DNA of 64,000 nt. It comes from Blautia caecimuris. GTDB lineage: Bacteria > Bacillota > Clostridia > Lachnospirales > Lachnospiraceae. A program made the position numbers and the translations under genes. Below the pieces are notes generated by a model that worked only from the letters and a program-made list of their open reading frames with translations, had not been told where the DNA came from and did not search any database. The first letter of the stretch is position 1; each line of letters opens with the position of its first letter. Shown here in pieces: positions 17,427 through 27,216 of the stretch. Location of the stretch: NCBI RefSeq assembly GCF_024622975.1, contig NZ_JANJZT010000009.1, positions 1 to 64,000 of the forward strand. Direction: 5' to 3'.

Positions 17427-19601
17427 TCAGCAAATTTTCTTCTCTTCTATGTTCCTCTTAAATCCAATATAAGTAGCTGCAAAATAAATCAAAAACAGAA
17501 CTGCCACAGCCCCTGCTGCCCCTGCAAAATACAGAATACTGTTCTGGCGGATCCCTGTATAAAAAACAAAGGAATCACTGATGTACTTCACTATGATCCA
17601 GCTTATCACTGCAGAAACCACAAACGGAGTCATATAGTAGATCAAAAGCTGTTTCCGTATTACACTGTGTATTTCTTCCAGACGAAGTCCCAGTTTCCTG
17701 AGCGTATCATACCGAAACCGGTATTTTCCGGAGTCTCCAAGCTGCTGAACAGAAAGAACGGTCAGAGCCACACAGAGAAATACCACCGCTGTATAAATAC
17801 ATGCATAGGCCACTACTGTAATAATGAAATTCATAGTATCAAGAATTTCCCCTTTGACAAAATTTTCTGCCATATATACAAATATTTCATCCGTTCCGTC
17901 AGCCCAGTAAAAATCCTCATAAGTCATTCCCGAATTTCCAAGCGTCCTTTTACCATAACTTTCGTCTGCACTGTCCAGAGCATCCAGCGCTCCTGTTTTC
18001 ATGACTCCGGAGGTCTGAGCCTCCAGAAGGGAATAGTACGGTGTCAGTGTTTCTGCCGCCTGATCGCTGACAATGATCAGATAATCTGATCCGTTTAACC
18101 CTGACTGGCAGAATCCTTCCGTGTAAAGCTCTGCTCCCTTCAGTCCTTCTCCGTTTGGAAGAACCAGCGTTTCTTTCAGCGCCTTTTGGGCAGTTTCCTT
18201 TACCCTTGTTTTTGCATGGATCAGATAAGTTCCCTCCTCTAAGGAAACCGTCCTGTATCCTGCCGCCTTTCTCAGGTAATTATAATCACTGAGCTTCATG
18301 TATGTGTCACAGGAAAAATACGATGGGTTCTCTCCCTCTGCTGTCAGATCCTCATATCCTTCTCTTTGAAAGAACGGAAGATTGTCATAAAAGAAATCAT
18401 TCATATCTGTGTCTCCATCTGTATAAATGGAGTAAACATAGACGTCCTCAATTTCTCCAAAATCCTCCAGAAGCTTCTGCTTTTCTTCCAATAAAGGTCT
18501 GTCCTCTGTTTCCGGACTGAACAGCAAAATGTCAAAAGGATTTTCCTGTTCCATCATATTGATCTGATAGTCCATAAACATAAGAGCAATACTGCTTACA
18601 AGAAGAGCCACAGTAAAAAGGACCGTCAGGGTTCCCATAGTAAACTGCATGGTACGGATCTTGGAGGAAAACTGCCTGATCAGAAATACATTGGCGCTCT
18701 TGTAGATCTTTCGCCCGCCTTTGTCTGCATACCGGCACACAGTTGCTGCAATTCCTGTGTACAGAAGATATACGGAACCAAAAAGTCCCAGGCACAGAGG
18801 AATTCCATTTGCATTGTTGATTCTGTTGTTCCATAAAAGAAGCATAAAAATCAGAATATAGATCACAGCCATAGGAAAAAGAAGCGTTTTTTCAGAAATA
18901 TGTTTCTGACGGATTTCTTCATTTGCTCTTTCTGCGTTCATCAGTTCTCTGATATTCAGTTTTTTCAGTCTTCTTCCTGCCCGCAAAAGAGCGATCCAGA
19001 ATATCACCAGATAGATTCCCAGCGTCAGAAGGATATTCCATATGGAAATCTCTGCTTTCAGGTGATATGCCTTATCCATGGTTCCCATAAACATGGACGT
19101 AAGCACCTGCTGAAAAAACATCCCCGGAAGCAGCCCCAGAGCAAAGGCAATTCCTCCAAGAATCAGGTTTTCCCGGATAAACATACCTGCCAGACGTCTG
19201 CCCGATACACCCAGAAGCAGATAAGTACCAAATTCCCTGCTGCGCCGGTTTGCCATAAACCGCACAATATATCCCACCAGCCATGCCATGATAAATACAA
19301 TAAAAAATGCAGCGGCTCCGATCATACTTCCAATAAAAAGTCCGCCGTCCTCACAGAGCTTCAGAATATCCTCCGAAAACATCAGTGAATGAAATGCAAA
19401 CATCAAAGCAGACACTGCTGTCAGCGTGGCAGTATAAATTCCGTAATCACGGAAAGACCGGCTGGCATTTCTTCTGGTAAGTGTCCGGAAAATTTCTCCG
19501 TACTGTCTGGGAGATCCGGTTTTCTCCCGTCCCGCTTTTCCGGAACTCTTCCGCTGATTTTGCGACTTTCTCTGTGTTCCTTTTTCTTCCGTTTTACTCA
19601 C
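17427..19601 (-). CDS. BceB-type ABC transporter permease (FtsX family)
   Basis: This long permease of antimicrobial-peptide detoxification/sensing transporters has about ten membrane segments. A large extracellular domain (about residues 345-545) sits between groups of helices, as in BceB, where it contacts the peptide antibiotic or lipid II complex. The FtsX signature LLGVSGRRLAGMF (MGA-like) is visible. The start is taken as GTG 19601, which overlaps the ATPase stop by 8 bp and has AGGAGG 11 bases before; another GTG lies 12 bp upstream but sits on the ribosome site. It works with the ATPase and the BceRS-like pair upstream. Confidence 0.88.
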   Translation of the reverse strand: MSKTEEKGTQRKSQNQRKSSGKAGREKTGSPRQYGEIFRTLTRRNASRSFRDYGIYTATLTAVSALMFAFHSLMFSEDILKLCEDGGLFIGSMIGAAAFFIVFIMAWLVGYIVRFMANRRSREFGTYLLLGVSGRRLAGMFIRENLILGGIAFALGLLPGMFFQQVLTSMFMGTMDKAYHLKAEISIWNILLTLGIYLVIFWIALLRAGRRLKKLNIRELMNAERANEEIRQKHISEKTLLFPMAVIYILIFMLLLWNNRINNANGIPLCLGLFGSVYLLYTGIAATVCRYADKGGRKIYKSANVFLIRQFSSKIRTMQFTMGTLTVLFTVALLVSSIALMFMDYQINMMEQENPFDILLFSPETEDRPLLEEKQKLLEDFGEIEDVYVYSIYTDGDTDMNDFFYDNLPFFQREGYEDLTAEGENPSYFSCDTYMKLSDYNYLRKAAGYRTVSLEEGTYLIHAKTRVKETAQKALKETLVLPNGEGLKGAELYTEGFCQSGLNGSDYLIIVSDQAAETLTPYYSLLEAQTSGVMKTGALDALDSADESYGKRTLGNSGMTYEDFYWADGTDEIFVYMAENFVKGEILDTMNFIITVVAYACIYTAVVFLCVALTVLSVQQLGDSGKYRFRYDTLRKLGLRLEEIHSVIRKQLLIYYMTPFVVSAVISWIIVKYISDSFVFYTGIRQNSILYFAGAAGAVAVLFLIYFAATYIGFKRNIEEKKIC

Positions 19602-20358
19602 AGGATCCTTCACCTCCTGTCAGAGACAGAACATCCAGGATCTCATTGAGAAATTCTCTCCTGCTCTCCGCGCCTTTTACAAGCTCATGAAAAATCTCCC
19701 CGTCCTTTAAAAACAGAATGCGGCTGCAGTAGCTTGCAGAAAACGCATCATGGGTAACCATAAGGATGGTGGCTCCCATTTCATCGTTCATGGCAGTAAA
19801 GGTTTCCAGAAGCATCTGTGCAGATCTGGAATCCAAAGCCCCTGTAGGCTCGTCTGCCAGTATCAGATCCGGACGATTGATCAGAGCTCTGGCGCAGGCG
19901 CATCTCTGCTTCTGTCCCCCGGAGACTTCATAGGGGAAACGATTCCGGAGTTCATAGATTCCCAGCCTTTTCATCACTGCCGATACCCGCTCCTCAATTT
20001 TTTTCCTGGAATTTGTGTGAAGAGCCATTGCAAGCACAATATTTTCTTTCAGAGTCAGCGTATCCAGAAGATTGAAATCCTGAAATACAAATCCAAGATG
20101 ATCTTTTCTGAAATCTGCAAGCTTTTTGTCCGGAAGCTCCGTAATATCCATATCTCCATAATAAATATGGCCTGCCGTCACCTGGTCAATAGCTGCCAGA
20201 AGATTCAGGAGCGTAGTCTTTCCGGAGCCGGAGGCTCCCATGATCCCTACAAACTCTCCGTTCTGTACCTGAAAGCTGATACGGTTGACAGCCTTTGTAA
20301 GATTATTTTTATTCCCGTAATATTTTTCAATATCACATACCCGGATTTTTCCACTCAT
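19594..20358 (-). CDS. BceA-type ABC transporter ATP-binding protein
   Basis: This is an ATPase subunit of the MacB/BceA kind, 254 residues. Walker A is GASGSGKT, the Q-loop FQDFNLLDTLT, the signature VSGGQKQR, Walker B LILADEPTGALD and the H-loop VTHD. It energises the downstream permease. It lies 80 bp after the sensor kinase with a possible promoter in the gap, as in many bce loci where the cognate regulator drives the transporter. Confidence 0.93.
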   Translation of the reverse strand: MSGKIRVCDIEKYYGNKNNLTKAVNRISFQVQNGEFVGIMGASGSGKTTLLNLLAAIDQVTAGHIYYGDMDITELPDKKLADFRKDHLGFVFQDFNLLDTLTLKENIVLAMALHTNSRKKIEERVSAVMKRLGIYELRNRFPYEVSGGQKQRCACARALINRPDLILADEPTGALDSRSAQMLLETFTAMNDEMGATILMVTHDAFSASYCSRILFLKDGEIFHELVKGAESRREFLNEILDVLSLTGGEGSCE

Positions 20359-20389
20359 AAGTCTTTTGTCCTTTCCTTTGATGCTGCCA

Positions 20390-20395
20390 TTATAT
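20390..20395 (-). promoter_or_regulatory. Possible promoter of the BceAB-type transporter genes
   Basis: In the 80-bp gap between kinase and ATPase genes the minus strand carries an extended -10 TGATATAAT, with no clear -35. That would suit an activator-dependent promoter. No inverted Bce operator could be assigned with certainty. Confidence 0.4.
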
Positions 20396-20438
20396 CAGAG
20401 CTGTCCGGCTGCTCCTATCGAAGTTACTTGCATAAATC

Positions 20439-21473
20439 TTACAGTTTTGTCAGATAAGTACTTTTTCCAAAACAAAAGAGCACTTTTGTATACTCTCCCT
20501 CTTCTGATTCTATTCTGATCCCAATATCCATTTTTTCACAAAGCTTTCTGCACAGATAAAGCCCCATTCCCGTGGATGCCATAAGACTGTTTTTATCCGC
20601 AGCCCGTCCGTTTGCTCCGGTAAATCCTTTCTCAAATACTCTTCCAATATCTCCGGGTGAAATTCCCACTCCATTATCCTCTACTACCAGCTCTTTTTTG
20701 TCTGCATCTTCCTTTATATAAATATGGATCCGGAAAATCTCCTTTTGAAAATCCATATATTTCACGGCGTTTGTAATAACCTGCTGCAGAATAAAGCTCA
20801 TCCACTTTCCATCGCACAAAAGCAGATTTCCTTCTGTTTCTACCTGCACTGCAACCCGATTTCCAATAAGAAGTCCTTTGTTTTTTGCCATAACCTCATA
20901 GATCACTTCTGTTATATCTGTTTCTGAAATCACAAAATCCTGATATACCTGCTCTGACCTGGCATAAAAAAGTACCTGTTCCACATAATTGTCAATCCGC
21001 TCCAGTTCTTCCATAAGACGGTTCTTTTTCTTTGGCTCTTCCTTCTGAACCATCAGCTCCAGAGCAGTGATGGGAAGCTTGATCTCATGGACCCAGCTTT
21101 CTATATACTCCCTGTAATCTTTCATTTCATCCTCTGTTTCATTGACTTTTTCAATCACTGATTTGTTGGATTTTCTTAAAATTTCCCAGTACTTTTTCCC
21201 TTCCAGATTATTCAGGGGGCTTTCCACCTCGCCGATCAGATAGGGCTTATCCAGCTCAGAAAGAGTCTGCAAAATACGTTCAAAGTTCTTTTTTCTCTGA
21301 AGGAAACGCACAGTCTCACATACAGCCGTCAGCGCCAGCCAGAACATCAGGATCAATATCACATTATCCAACCGGTTCCCCACTGACAGAAGATAAAAGG
21401 AAAGCAGCAGCATGCACAAAATCCTGCCCAGATAAACAAGCGCTCTGTCTTTCAGATATTCCGGTAAATTCAT
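20439..21473 (-). CDS. BceS-type intramembrane-sensing histidine kinase
   Basis: This 344-residue kinase has two closely spaced N-terminal helices (about residues 13-32 and 35-55) and almost no external loop, the mark of BceS-type kinases that sense through their transporter. The H-box is ESWVHEIKLPI, the N-box ITNAVKY, and the G-boxes VEDNGVGI and STGMGLYLC. It overlaps the regulator by 4 bp (ATGA). The stimulus is probably flux through the adjacent ABC transporter in response to a peptide antibiotic; inferred from the family. Confidence 0.92.
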   Translation of the reverse strand: MNLPEYLKDRALVYLGRILCMLLLSFYLLSVGNRLDNVILILMFWLALTAVCETVRFLQRKKNFERILQTLSELDKPYLIGEVESPLNNLEGKKYWEILRKSNKSVIEKVNETEDEMKDYREYIESWVHEIKLPITALELMVQKEEPKKKNRLMEELERIDNYVEQVLFYARSEQVYQDFVISETDITEVIYEVMAKNKGLLIGNRVAVQVETEGNLLLCDGKWMSFILQQVITNAVKYMDFQKEIFRIHIYIKEDADKKELVVEDNGVGISPGDIGRVFEKGFTGANGRAADKNSLMASTGMGLYLCRKLCEKMDIGIRIESEEGEYTKVLFCFGKSTYLTKL

Positions 21474-22144
21474 AACAGATATCCCAGTCCTCTCTTTGTT
21501 TCAATAACAGGTCCTGCCCCCAGTGCTTTCAGTTTATTGCGGATCCTTGTAATATTCACGCTGAGCCCGTTATCATCCAGAAACACATGCTGATCCCACA
21601 GCACATCAATGATCTCCTCGCGGCTGACGATCTCTCCCTGTCTGGAAAAAAGATAATGCAGAAGCTTCAGCTCTGTTTTTGTCAGCTCCTGCCTCTTTCC
21701 CTGAAAGGTTACAGAGGCATCTTTCAGACTCAGCCTGACACCTCTGCACTCAAGCTCTGCCTCCTGCATAGTCCCGGATTTTCCTGTTCTTCTGAGAACT
21801 GCCCTGATATGAGCCAGAAGAACAGGCGCCTGGTATGGCTTTGTAATATAATCGTCTCCTCCTGTCATCAAAGCTTCCAGTTCATCCATTGCCCCGGTCC
21901 TCCCTGTTACAAAAATCACCGGAACCTGGGATATTTTTCTGATCTGGGCGCACAGACTTACTCCACTGCCGCCTGGAATATTGATATCCATAAGGATCAG
22001 ATCCGGATGGTTTTCTTTCAGAAGCTTTATGGGTTCCTCTGTAAATTCTGTCACTGCCAGAGCTGTGTATCCGGCGCTTATAAGAAGCAGGGAAAGCTCT
22101 TCCCTTATTCGTCTGTCGTCTTCTATGATCATAATTGTTTCCAT
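21470..22144 (-). CDS. BceR-type response regulator
   Basis: This OmpR-family regulator has 224 residues. IIEDD and LILMDINIPGGSG form the acidic pocket and phosphoacceptor Asp, DDYITKPY carries the conserved Lys, and the winged helix ends ETKRGLGYLL. The segment HVFLDDNGLSVNITRIRNKL is the usual BceR recognition region. It heads the regulator-kinase-ATPase-permease run on the minus strand. Confidence 0.93.
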   Translation of the reverse strand: METIMIIEDDRRIREELSLLLISAGYTALAVTEFTEEPIKLLKENHPDLILMDINIPGGSGVSLCAQIRKISQVPVIFVTGRTGAMDELEALMTGGDDYITKPYQAPVLLAHIRAVLRRTGKSGTMQEAELECRGVRLSLKDASVTFQGKRQELTKTELKLLHYLFSRQGEIVSREEIIDVLWDQHVFLDDNGLSVNITRIRNKLKALGAGPVIETKRGLGYLL

Positions 22145-22218
22145 TTTCGTCCACCTTTTCTGCTTTTCCGGCTGTTGACTTTATATTGTATAAAATGATG
22201 CTGTACCAAGCATCGATT

Positions 22219-22362
22219 AATCACTGTTCACACAGTACTGTCCCGCGAAATGTTTTGGCCTGTTTTTCCCAAAATTCCAAAACATACAGACTAAAATGCC
22301 ACCAGCAAAAATGATCTGCAGTGCATATCAGCCAGGTTACCGGGAGCAGAGTGAGCAGTAAT
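22219..22362. repeat. Intergenic repeat element, copy 1 (inverted ends, TTACCGGGARCARAGTGARC core)
   Basis: The ends are inverted copies: AATCACTGTTCAC (22219-22231) and GTGAGCAGTAAT (22351-22362). The right end, with TTACCGGGAGCAGAGTGAGC, aligns over about 50 bp with the element at 31416-31523, including ATGATCTG-A-T-CA spaced identically. It contains no ORF. Together with flanking promoter sequence it makes up the 367-bp gap between the BceR-like gene and the PBP gene. Confidence 0.6.
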
Positions 22363-22479
22363 ATCTATTATAGCTTTTTTCTTTCCGCACGCATATGAAA
22401 ATTACAATATTTTTTCATTTTTCTGCTATACTAAATATGAAGTTTTGATTTTAGGGTTTATTTACTATTTTTTATTTGA

Positions 22480-22485
22480 TATAAT
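22480..22485 (+). promoter_or_regulatory. Likely -10 box of the class A PBP gene
   Basis: A perfect TATAAT sits 27 bp ahead of the start codon, with only a weak TTTATT at -35 (17-bp spacer). The 367-bp gap from 22145 holds otherwise only the repeat element. Confidence 0.5.
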
Positions 22486-22511
22486 AGAACGGATTATAAA
22501 GGAGGAAAATC

Positions 22512-25157
22512 ATGAATTACGGTAAAAAATCAGTCTCAAAAAAGCGAAATTCTCTGATTTCCCGTACAGCCATGATGGGAAAACGTGCACACGTTTCGTT
22601 TATCAGAGTTCTGTTCATATCTCTGATCGCGCTCTGTGTGATTGTAGGCTGTTTGGGCATCGGGGCCTTTCGGGGAATCATAGATAATGCCCCTGATGCA
22701 GATGACGTGGATATTTCGCCTCTGGGATATGCAACCTTTTTGTATGACGGAGACGGAAACCAGCTGCGTAAGCTGACTGCGCCAAGCTCCAACCGTCTGC
22801 CTGTTTCCATCGAACAGATTCCGGTGGATCTGCAGCATGCGGTAGTTGCCATTGAGGATGAACGTTTTTACGAGCACAACGGAATCGACGTAAGAGGTAT
22901 CCTCCGTGCTTTCGTAAAAAATATCACTTCCGGAGGACTCTCCGAGGGTGCCAGTACCATTACCCAGCAGCTTCTGAAAAACAATGTGTTTACCAACTGG
23001 ACCAATGAGTCCACCTGGCTGGAACGGTTCACTCGTAAATTCCAGGAGCAGTATCTGGCTATTCAGATCGAAGAAAAGATCAATGACAAAAATGTGATCC
23101 TTGAAAACTACCTGAATACCATCAACCTGGGCGCAGGCGCCTACGGCGTTCAGGCAGCGGCAAGACAGTATTTTAATAAGGATGTGTGGGATCTGAACCT
23201 TTCTGAATGTGCCACACTTGCAGGCATCACTCAGAATCCTACTCAGTTCAACCCTATCGAGCATCCGGAGGCAAATGCCAAAAGACGTAAAGAAGTCCTG
23301 GATCATATGCTGGATCAGCAGTATATTACCCAGGAACAGTATGATCAGGTGATCAATGACGATATTTATTCGCAGATCCAGGCGGCACAGGCTCAGAACT
23401 CTGAATCAGCCGACACAATTTACAGTTATTTTGAAGACGAGCTTATTGACCAGGTGATCAACGATCTTATGAACATCAAGGGCTATACAAGAACTCAGGC
23501 CCAGAACCTTGTTTACAGCGGAGGTCTTAAGATTTATACCACCCAGGATCAGCATATCCAGTCTATTCTTGATGAAGAATATGCCAACCCGGAAAACTAT
23601 CCGGAAAATGTTCAGTATGCTCTTGATTACGCTCTGACTGTAACCAATCCTCAAGGCGAGGAGGTCAATTACAGCAAGGAAATGCTTTCTCTGTATTTCC
23701 AGAATGAGGATCCGGAGTTCGATCTTCTGTTTGATTCTCAGGAAGAAGCCCAGGCCTATGTTGACCGGTACAAACAGTCTGTTCTTGCAGACGGAAGCAA
23801 GGTTGTTGCAGAACGTGTGAACTTTGCGCCGCAGCCTCAGTCATCCATGAGCGTCATTGATCAGCATACCGGCTATGTAAAGGCAATCGTGGGCGGACGC
23901 GGTGAAAAAACTGCCAGCCTTACTCTGAACCGCGCAACAGATACCACCAGACAGCCCGGTTCCACATTCAAGGTTGTCTCCACCTATGCTCCTGCTCTTA
24001 ACGAAAAGGGCATGACACTGGCCACAACATTTGAAGACGAGCCATATAACTATCCGGACGGCTCCCCTGTAGAAAATGCTTCCAGAACCTACGGAGGAAC
24101 AACCACGATCCGGAGAGCCATCCGGAACTCTATAAACGTAGTTGCAGTGAAATGTCTGGAGGAGGTTACTCCTGAGCTTGGTCTCCAGTATCTGGATAAC
24201 TTTGGTTTCACAACTCTTGCCCATGGAACAGAGGCAGATACAGATGCCAACGGAACTGTATGGACAGACGCCAATCTTCCTCTTGCACTTGGCGGTCTGA
24301 CTCACGGTGTAACAAACGTAGAGCTTTGCGCAGCCTATGCTGCCATAGCCAACCAGGGTAATTACATTGAACCTCTTTATTACACAAAAATCCTTGATCA
24401 CAACGGCAATGTGCTGATTGAAAAAACTTCTGCTGAACGTTCTGTTATTAAAGAAAGCACTGCATGGCTTCTCACAAGCGCCATGGAGGACGTTGTAAAG
24501 AGCGGTACAGGAACTGCCTGCCAGCTGGACAATATGACAGTAGCCGGAAAGACAGGTACCACAGATGATTACAATGACCTGTGGTTTGTAGGCTACACTC
24601 CATATTACACCTGTGCAGTATGGTCCGGATTTGACAACAATGAAAAGCTCCCTGACGATTATTCCCGTGACTTCCACAAAGATATGTGGCGCAAGGTCAT
24701 GACACGGATCCATGAGGGACTTGAGGACAAAGATTTTGAAATGCCGTCTACTGTAGAAAAAATAAGTGTATGTGCTGATACAGGACTGCTTCCAAGATCC
24801 GGCTGTTCCGTGATCACAGAATTCTTTGATGTAGGTGATGTTCCTACTGATTACTGTGAAGAACACTTCTACGAACCCGAACCAGTCATTCCGGAATACA
24901 CCTATGATGAAACAATCATTCCTGAGCCATCTCTTACTCCGGAAAATCCGGACGAAAACGGAGATCAGGGTGATGGAAATACTGATAATGGTGATGCCGG
25001 CGGTGAAGGCAATGGAGGCGATGACACCGGCAGCGGTGATACCGGCGGTGGTGATACCGGCGATGGTGATACTGGCGGCGGCGATGTCGGTGGCGGTGAT
25101 ACCGACGGCGGCGATACTGGCGGCGGTGATGCCGGCGGTGGTGAGATTATAGAATAA
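22512..25157 (+). CDS. Class A penicillin-binding protein (transglycosylase/transpeptidase)
   Basis: This is a bifunctional cell-wall synthase of 881 residues with a cytoplasmic basic tail and a membrane anchor (about 30-53). The GT51 glycosyltransferase domain has catalytic Glu in EDERFYEH at 115-122. The transpeptidase domain has the SxxK motif in PGSTFK near 485, SxN in RNSINVV, and KTGTT near 680. The C-terminal 60 residues are a low-complexity Gly/Asp/Thr tail built of GGGDT-like pentamers and ending GGGEIIE. AAGGAGG precedes the ATG. The gene stands alone and ends at the terminator at 25201. It is similar in layout to PBP1a/PonA. Confidence 0.94.
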   Translation: MNYGKKSVSKKRNSLISRTAMMGKRAHVSFIRVLFISLIALCVIVGCLGIGAFRGIIDNAPDADDVDISPLGYATFLYDGDGNQLRKLTAPSSNRLPVSIEQIPVDLQHAVVAIEDERFYEHNGIDVRGILRAFVKNITSGGLSEGASTITQQLLKNNVFTNWTNESTWLERFTRKFQEQYLAIQIEEKINDKNVILENYLNTINLGAGAYGVQAAARQYFNKDVWDLNLSECATLAGITQNPTQFNPIEHPEANAKRRKEVLDHMLDQQYITQEQYDQVINDDIYSQIQAAQAQNSESADTIYSYFEDELIDQVINDLMNIKGYTRTQAQNLVYSGGLKIYTTQDQHIQSILDEEYANPENYPENVQYALDYALTVTNPQGEEVNYSKEMLSLYFQNEDPEFDLLFDSQEEAQAYVDRYKQSVLADGSKVVAERVNFAPQPQSSMSVIDQHTGYVKAIVGGRGEKTASLTLNRATDTTRQPGSTFKVVSTYAPALNEKGMTLATTFEDEPYNYPDGSPVENASRTYGGTTTIRRAIRNSINVVAVKCLEEVTPELGLQYLDNFGFTTLAHGTEADTDANGTVWTDANLPLALGGLTHGVTNVELCAAYAAIANQGNYIEPLYYTKILDHNGNVLIEKTSAERSVIKESTAWLLTSAMEDVVKSGTGTACQLDNMTVAGKTGTTDDYNDLWFVGYTPYYTCAVWSGFDNNEKLPDDYSRDFHKDMWRKVMTRIHEGLEDKDFEMPSTVEKISVCADTGLLPRSGCSVITEFFDVGDVPTDYCEEHFYEPEPVIPEYTYDETIIPEPSLTPENPDENGDQGDGNTDNGDAGGEGNGGDDTGSGDTGGGDTGDGDTGGGDVGGGDTDGGDTGGGDAGGGEIIE
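25015..25145 (+). repeat. Short tandem repeats encoding the PBP tail
   Basis: Imperfect 15-bp units of the form GGCGGTGGTGATACC encode GGGDT-like pentamers, about eight in a row. Such tracts change copy number by slippage; because the unit is a multiple of three, changes would lengthen or shorten the tail without frameshift. Confidence 0.7.
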
Positions 25158-25194
25158 CCAGATAAAAATGGTGCGCCCCATAAGCGTACCTTAC

Positions 25195-25232
25195 AAAAAA
25201 GAAGGTTTCCGTATTGGGAAACCTTCTTTTTA
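25195..25232. terminator. Bidirectional terminator between PBP and ROK kinase genes
   Basis: A 10-bp perfect stem GAAGGTTTCC/GGAAACCTTC (25201-25210 with 25217-25226) has an A6 run before and a T-run after. It can end the PBP transcript (+) and the ftsH-uvrC-hprK-ROK operon (-). Confidence 0.9.
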
Positions 25233-25295
25233 TATTTCTATGAATCTGCTGAATCCTCCTGCAGCTCTGTACCTGCAAATGTAGTATAGAATCGG

Positions 25296-26225
25296 TTACA
25301 GTACCATCTTTGCAGCTCCGTAAATGCCGGCATCGTTTCCAAGGCTGGCAATTACGATAGGAGTATCTTTACAAAGGGAAAATGCATATTTTTTGTAATG
25401 TTTCTCAATCAGATTGATCAGCGGCTGTCCGGCTTTTGATACGCCTCCGCCGATAACAATGGCATCCGGGTCTACTACTGCCGCAAAAATGCCAAGAGCT
25501 CCCCCAAGCTTTTCGCCTACTTCATCCATAACACGGACAGCAAGAGCATCCCCTGACTTAAAGGCATCCAGTACGTCCTTCGCCTCAATGCTCTCTGTAT
25601 TTCTGAGCACACTGTCCTCACTGCTTTCTGCCAGAGCCTTTTTGGCCAGGCGGACAATTCCTGTTGCAGAAGCATACTGCTCCAGACATCCACTGTTTCC
25701 GCAGTTGCAGGCTGCTGTCTCCTCATGACAAATGTTTGCATGGCCGATCTCTCCGCCTGCTCCATGAGCTCCCGCCACGATTCTTCCGTCTGAAATGATA
25801 CCGCCGCCTACTCCGGTTCCCAGAGTAACCATGATCACATTCTGAGATCCTGCCGCAGCGCCCTTCCATGCCTCTCCAAGAGCCGCAACATTAGCATCGT
25901 TTCCTGCCTTTGCAGTCAGCCCAGTAAGCTCACTGAGTTCCTTTGCAACCGGCCTGAAGCCCCAGTAAAGGTTTACTGCGCATGCAGCCTCTCCCTGAGC
26001 GTTGATAGGTCCCGGAATACCGACTCCCACACCGGCTACCTCAGCCTTGTCAATTCCTTTTTCACTGATCTTGTTCTGAATGGTTTCTGCCACATCCGGA
26101 AGGATATACTCACCTTTATTTTCTTTTCTTGTGGGAATCTCCCATTTTTCTACCAGAGTTCCATCTGTCTGGAACAGACCGCATTTTACAGTTGTTCCCC
26201 CTACGTCAATACCGAAACAATACAT
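25296..26225 (-). CDS. glcK: ROK-family sugar kinase, probable glucokinase
   Basis: This 309-residue sugar kinase should phosphorylate glucose to glucose 6-phosphate. The ATP-binding loop is GIDVGGTTVK; the ROK motif with zinc ligands is CNCGNSGCLEQY; catalytic Asp is in GNDANVAALGE; VTLGTGVGGGI and IVIGGGVS fit too. The start is ATG 26225 with AAAGGGGAAA; a longer frame starts upstream inside the gap but is less good. It is the last gene of the ftsH operon, 26 bp after hprK, a sensible pairing with carbon-catabolite control. Confidence 0.9.
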   Translation of the reverse strand: MYCFGIDVGGTTVKCGLFQTDGTLVEKWEIPTRKENKGEYILPDVAETIQNKISEKGIDKAEVAGVGVGIPGPINAQGEAACAVNLYWGFRPVAKELSELTGLTAKAGNDANVAALGEAWKGAAAGSQNVIMVTLGTGVGGGIISDGRIVAGAHGAGGEIGHANICHEETAACNCGNSGCLEQYASATGIVRLAKKALAESSEDSVLRNTESIEAKDVLDAFKSGDALAVRVMDEVGEKLGGALGIFAAVVDPDAIVIGGGVSKAGQPLINLIEKHYKKYAFSLCKDTPIVIASLGNDAGIYGAAKMVL

Positions 26226-26251
26226 GTTGTTTCCCCTTTCCTGCATTTTTA

Positions 26252-27184
26252 TTATTTATCGCGCTTTCTGGCAATATTGGCCTGAACGCGCTTATACAGC
26301 TCTTCAGCTGCATTATAACCCATTTTTTTCTGTCTGTGGTTGACTGCCGCTGTCTCTACGATCACAGCAAGATTACGTCCCGGACGGATAGGCAGAGAAT
26401 GACATACGATCTTGTTGCCAAGGTACTCAATATACTCCTCCGTAAGTCCCAGACGGTCGTATTCCTTGTCGCGGTCCCACTCCTCAAGCTTGATCACCAG
26501 ATCCACAGACTGAGTATCTTTAACGCTTTCTACACCAAACAGCGTTTTTACATCAATAATGCCGATACCCCGAAGCTCTATAAAATGCCTTGTGATATCC
26601 GGTGCGGAACCAACCAGAGTGACGTCGCTGACCTTACGAAGCTCCACCACATCATCACTGACAAGACGGTGGCCTCGTTTGATCAGCTCCAGAGCAGCCT
26701 CACTTTTCCCGATTCCGCTCTCTCCCGTGATCAGGATTCCCTCGCCAAAAACATCTACCAGCACACCATGAATAGAAATACAGGGCGCAAGCTGTACGCC
26801 CAGCCAGCGGATGATCTCTGCCATAAGGCTGGAAGTTGTTCTTTCTGTAACAAAAGTAGGAACATTATACTTAACTGCAAGATCCAGCATATCCTGCGAC
26901 GGTTTTGTCATAGTACTGAAAATAACACACGGTATTTTGCTGGAAATAAACCGTTCATATTTCATCAGGCGCTTGTCATCCGGAAGCTGCATCAGATACG
27001 TATATTCCACATAGCCGATGATCTGCACACGTTCATTGGCAAAATGCTCCAGATACCCCGTAAGCTGCAACGCAGGACGGTTGATTTCTGCAGTCATGAT
27101 TCTTTTGTCAGAAAGATCAATTTCAGGAGTAAGATTTGTAAGATTCTGCTCCTGTACCATCTTGGTCATCAATACACCCTTCAT
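26252..27184 (-). CDS. hprK: HPr kinase/phosphorylase
   Basis: HprK phosphorylates and dephosphorylates Ser46 of HPr in response to fructose 1,6-bisphosphate and phosphate, the switch for CcpA control. The N-terminal DRTGG-like domain comes first, then Walker A GESGIGKS and the HPrK signature region (RGIGIIDVKTLFG). Length 310 residues is normal. AAAAGGAG precedes the ATG. Note that the only HPr encoded in this window (54493-54750) lacks Ser46, so HprK's substrate must be another HPr elsewhere. Confidence 0.95.
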   Translation of the reverse strand: MKGVLMTKMVQEQNLTNLTPEIDLSDKRIMTAEINRPALQLTGYLEHFANERVQIIGYVEYTYLMQLPDDKRLMKYERFISSKIPCVIFSTMTKPSQDMLDLAVKYNVPTFVTERTTSSLMAEIIRWLGVQLAPCISIHGVLVDVFGEGILITGESGIGKSEAALELIKRGHRLVSDDVVELRKVSDVTLVGSAPDITRHFIELRGIGIIDVKTLFGVESVKDTQSVDLVIKLEEWDRDKEYDRLGLTEEYIEYLGNKIVCHSLPIRPGRNLAVIVETAAVNHRQKKMGYNAAEELYKRVQANIARKRDK

Positions 27185-27216
27185 ATATGTTCTCCTTTTC
27201 TTTATTTATGCTCAGA

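Noticed and set aside
23841-25181. Long open frame (446 codons) antisense to the class A PBP
   Set aside because: It mirrors the PBP codons, has no ribosome site, and its protein is low-complexity (Thr/Ala/Gly/Ile runs) antisense to the Gly/Asp tail.
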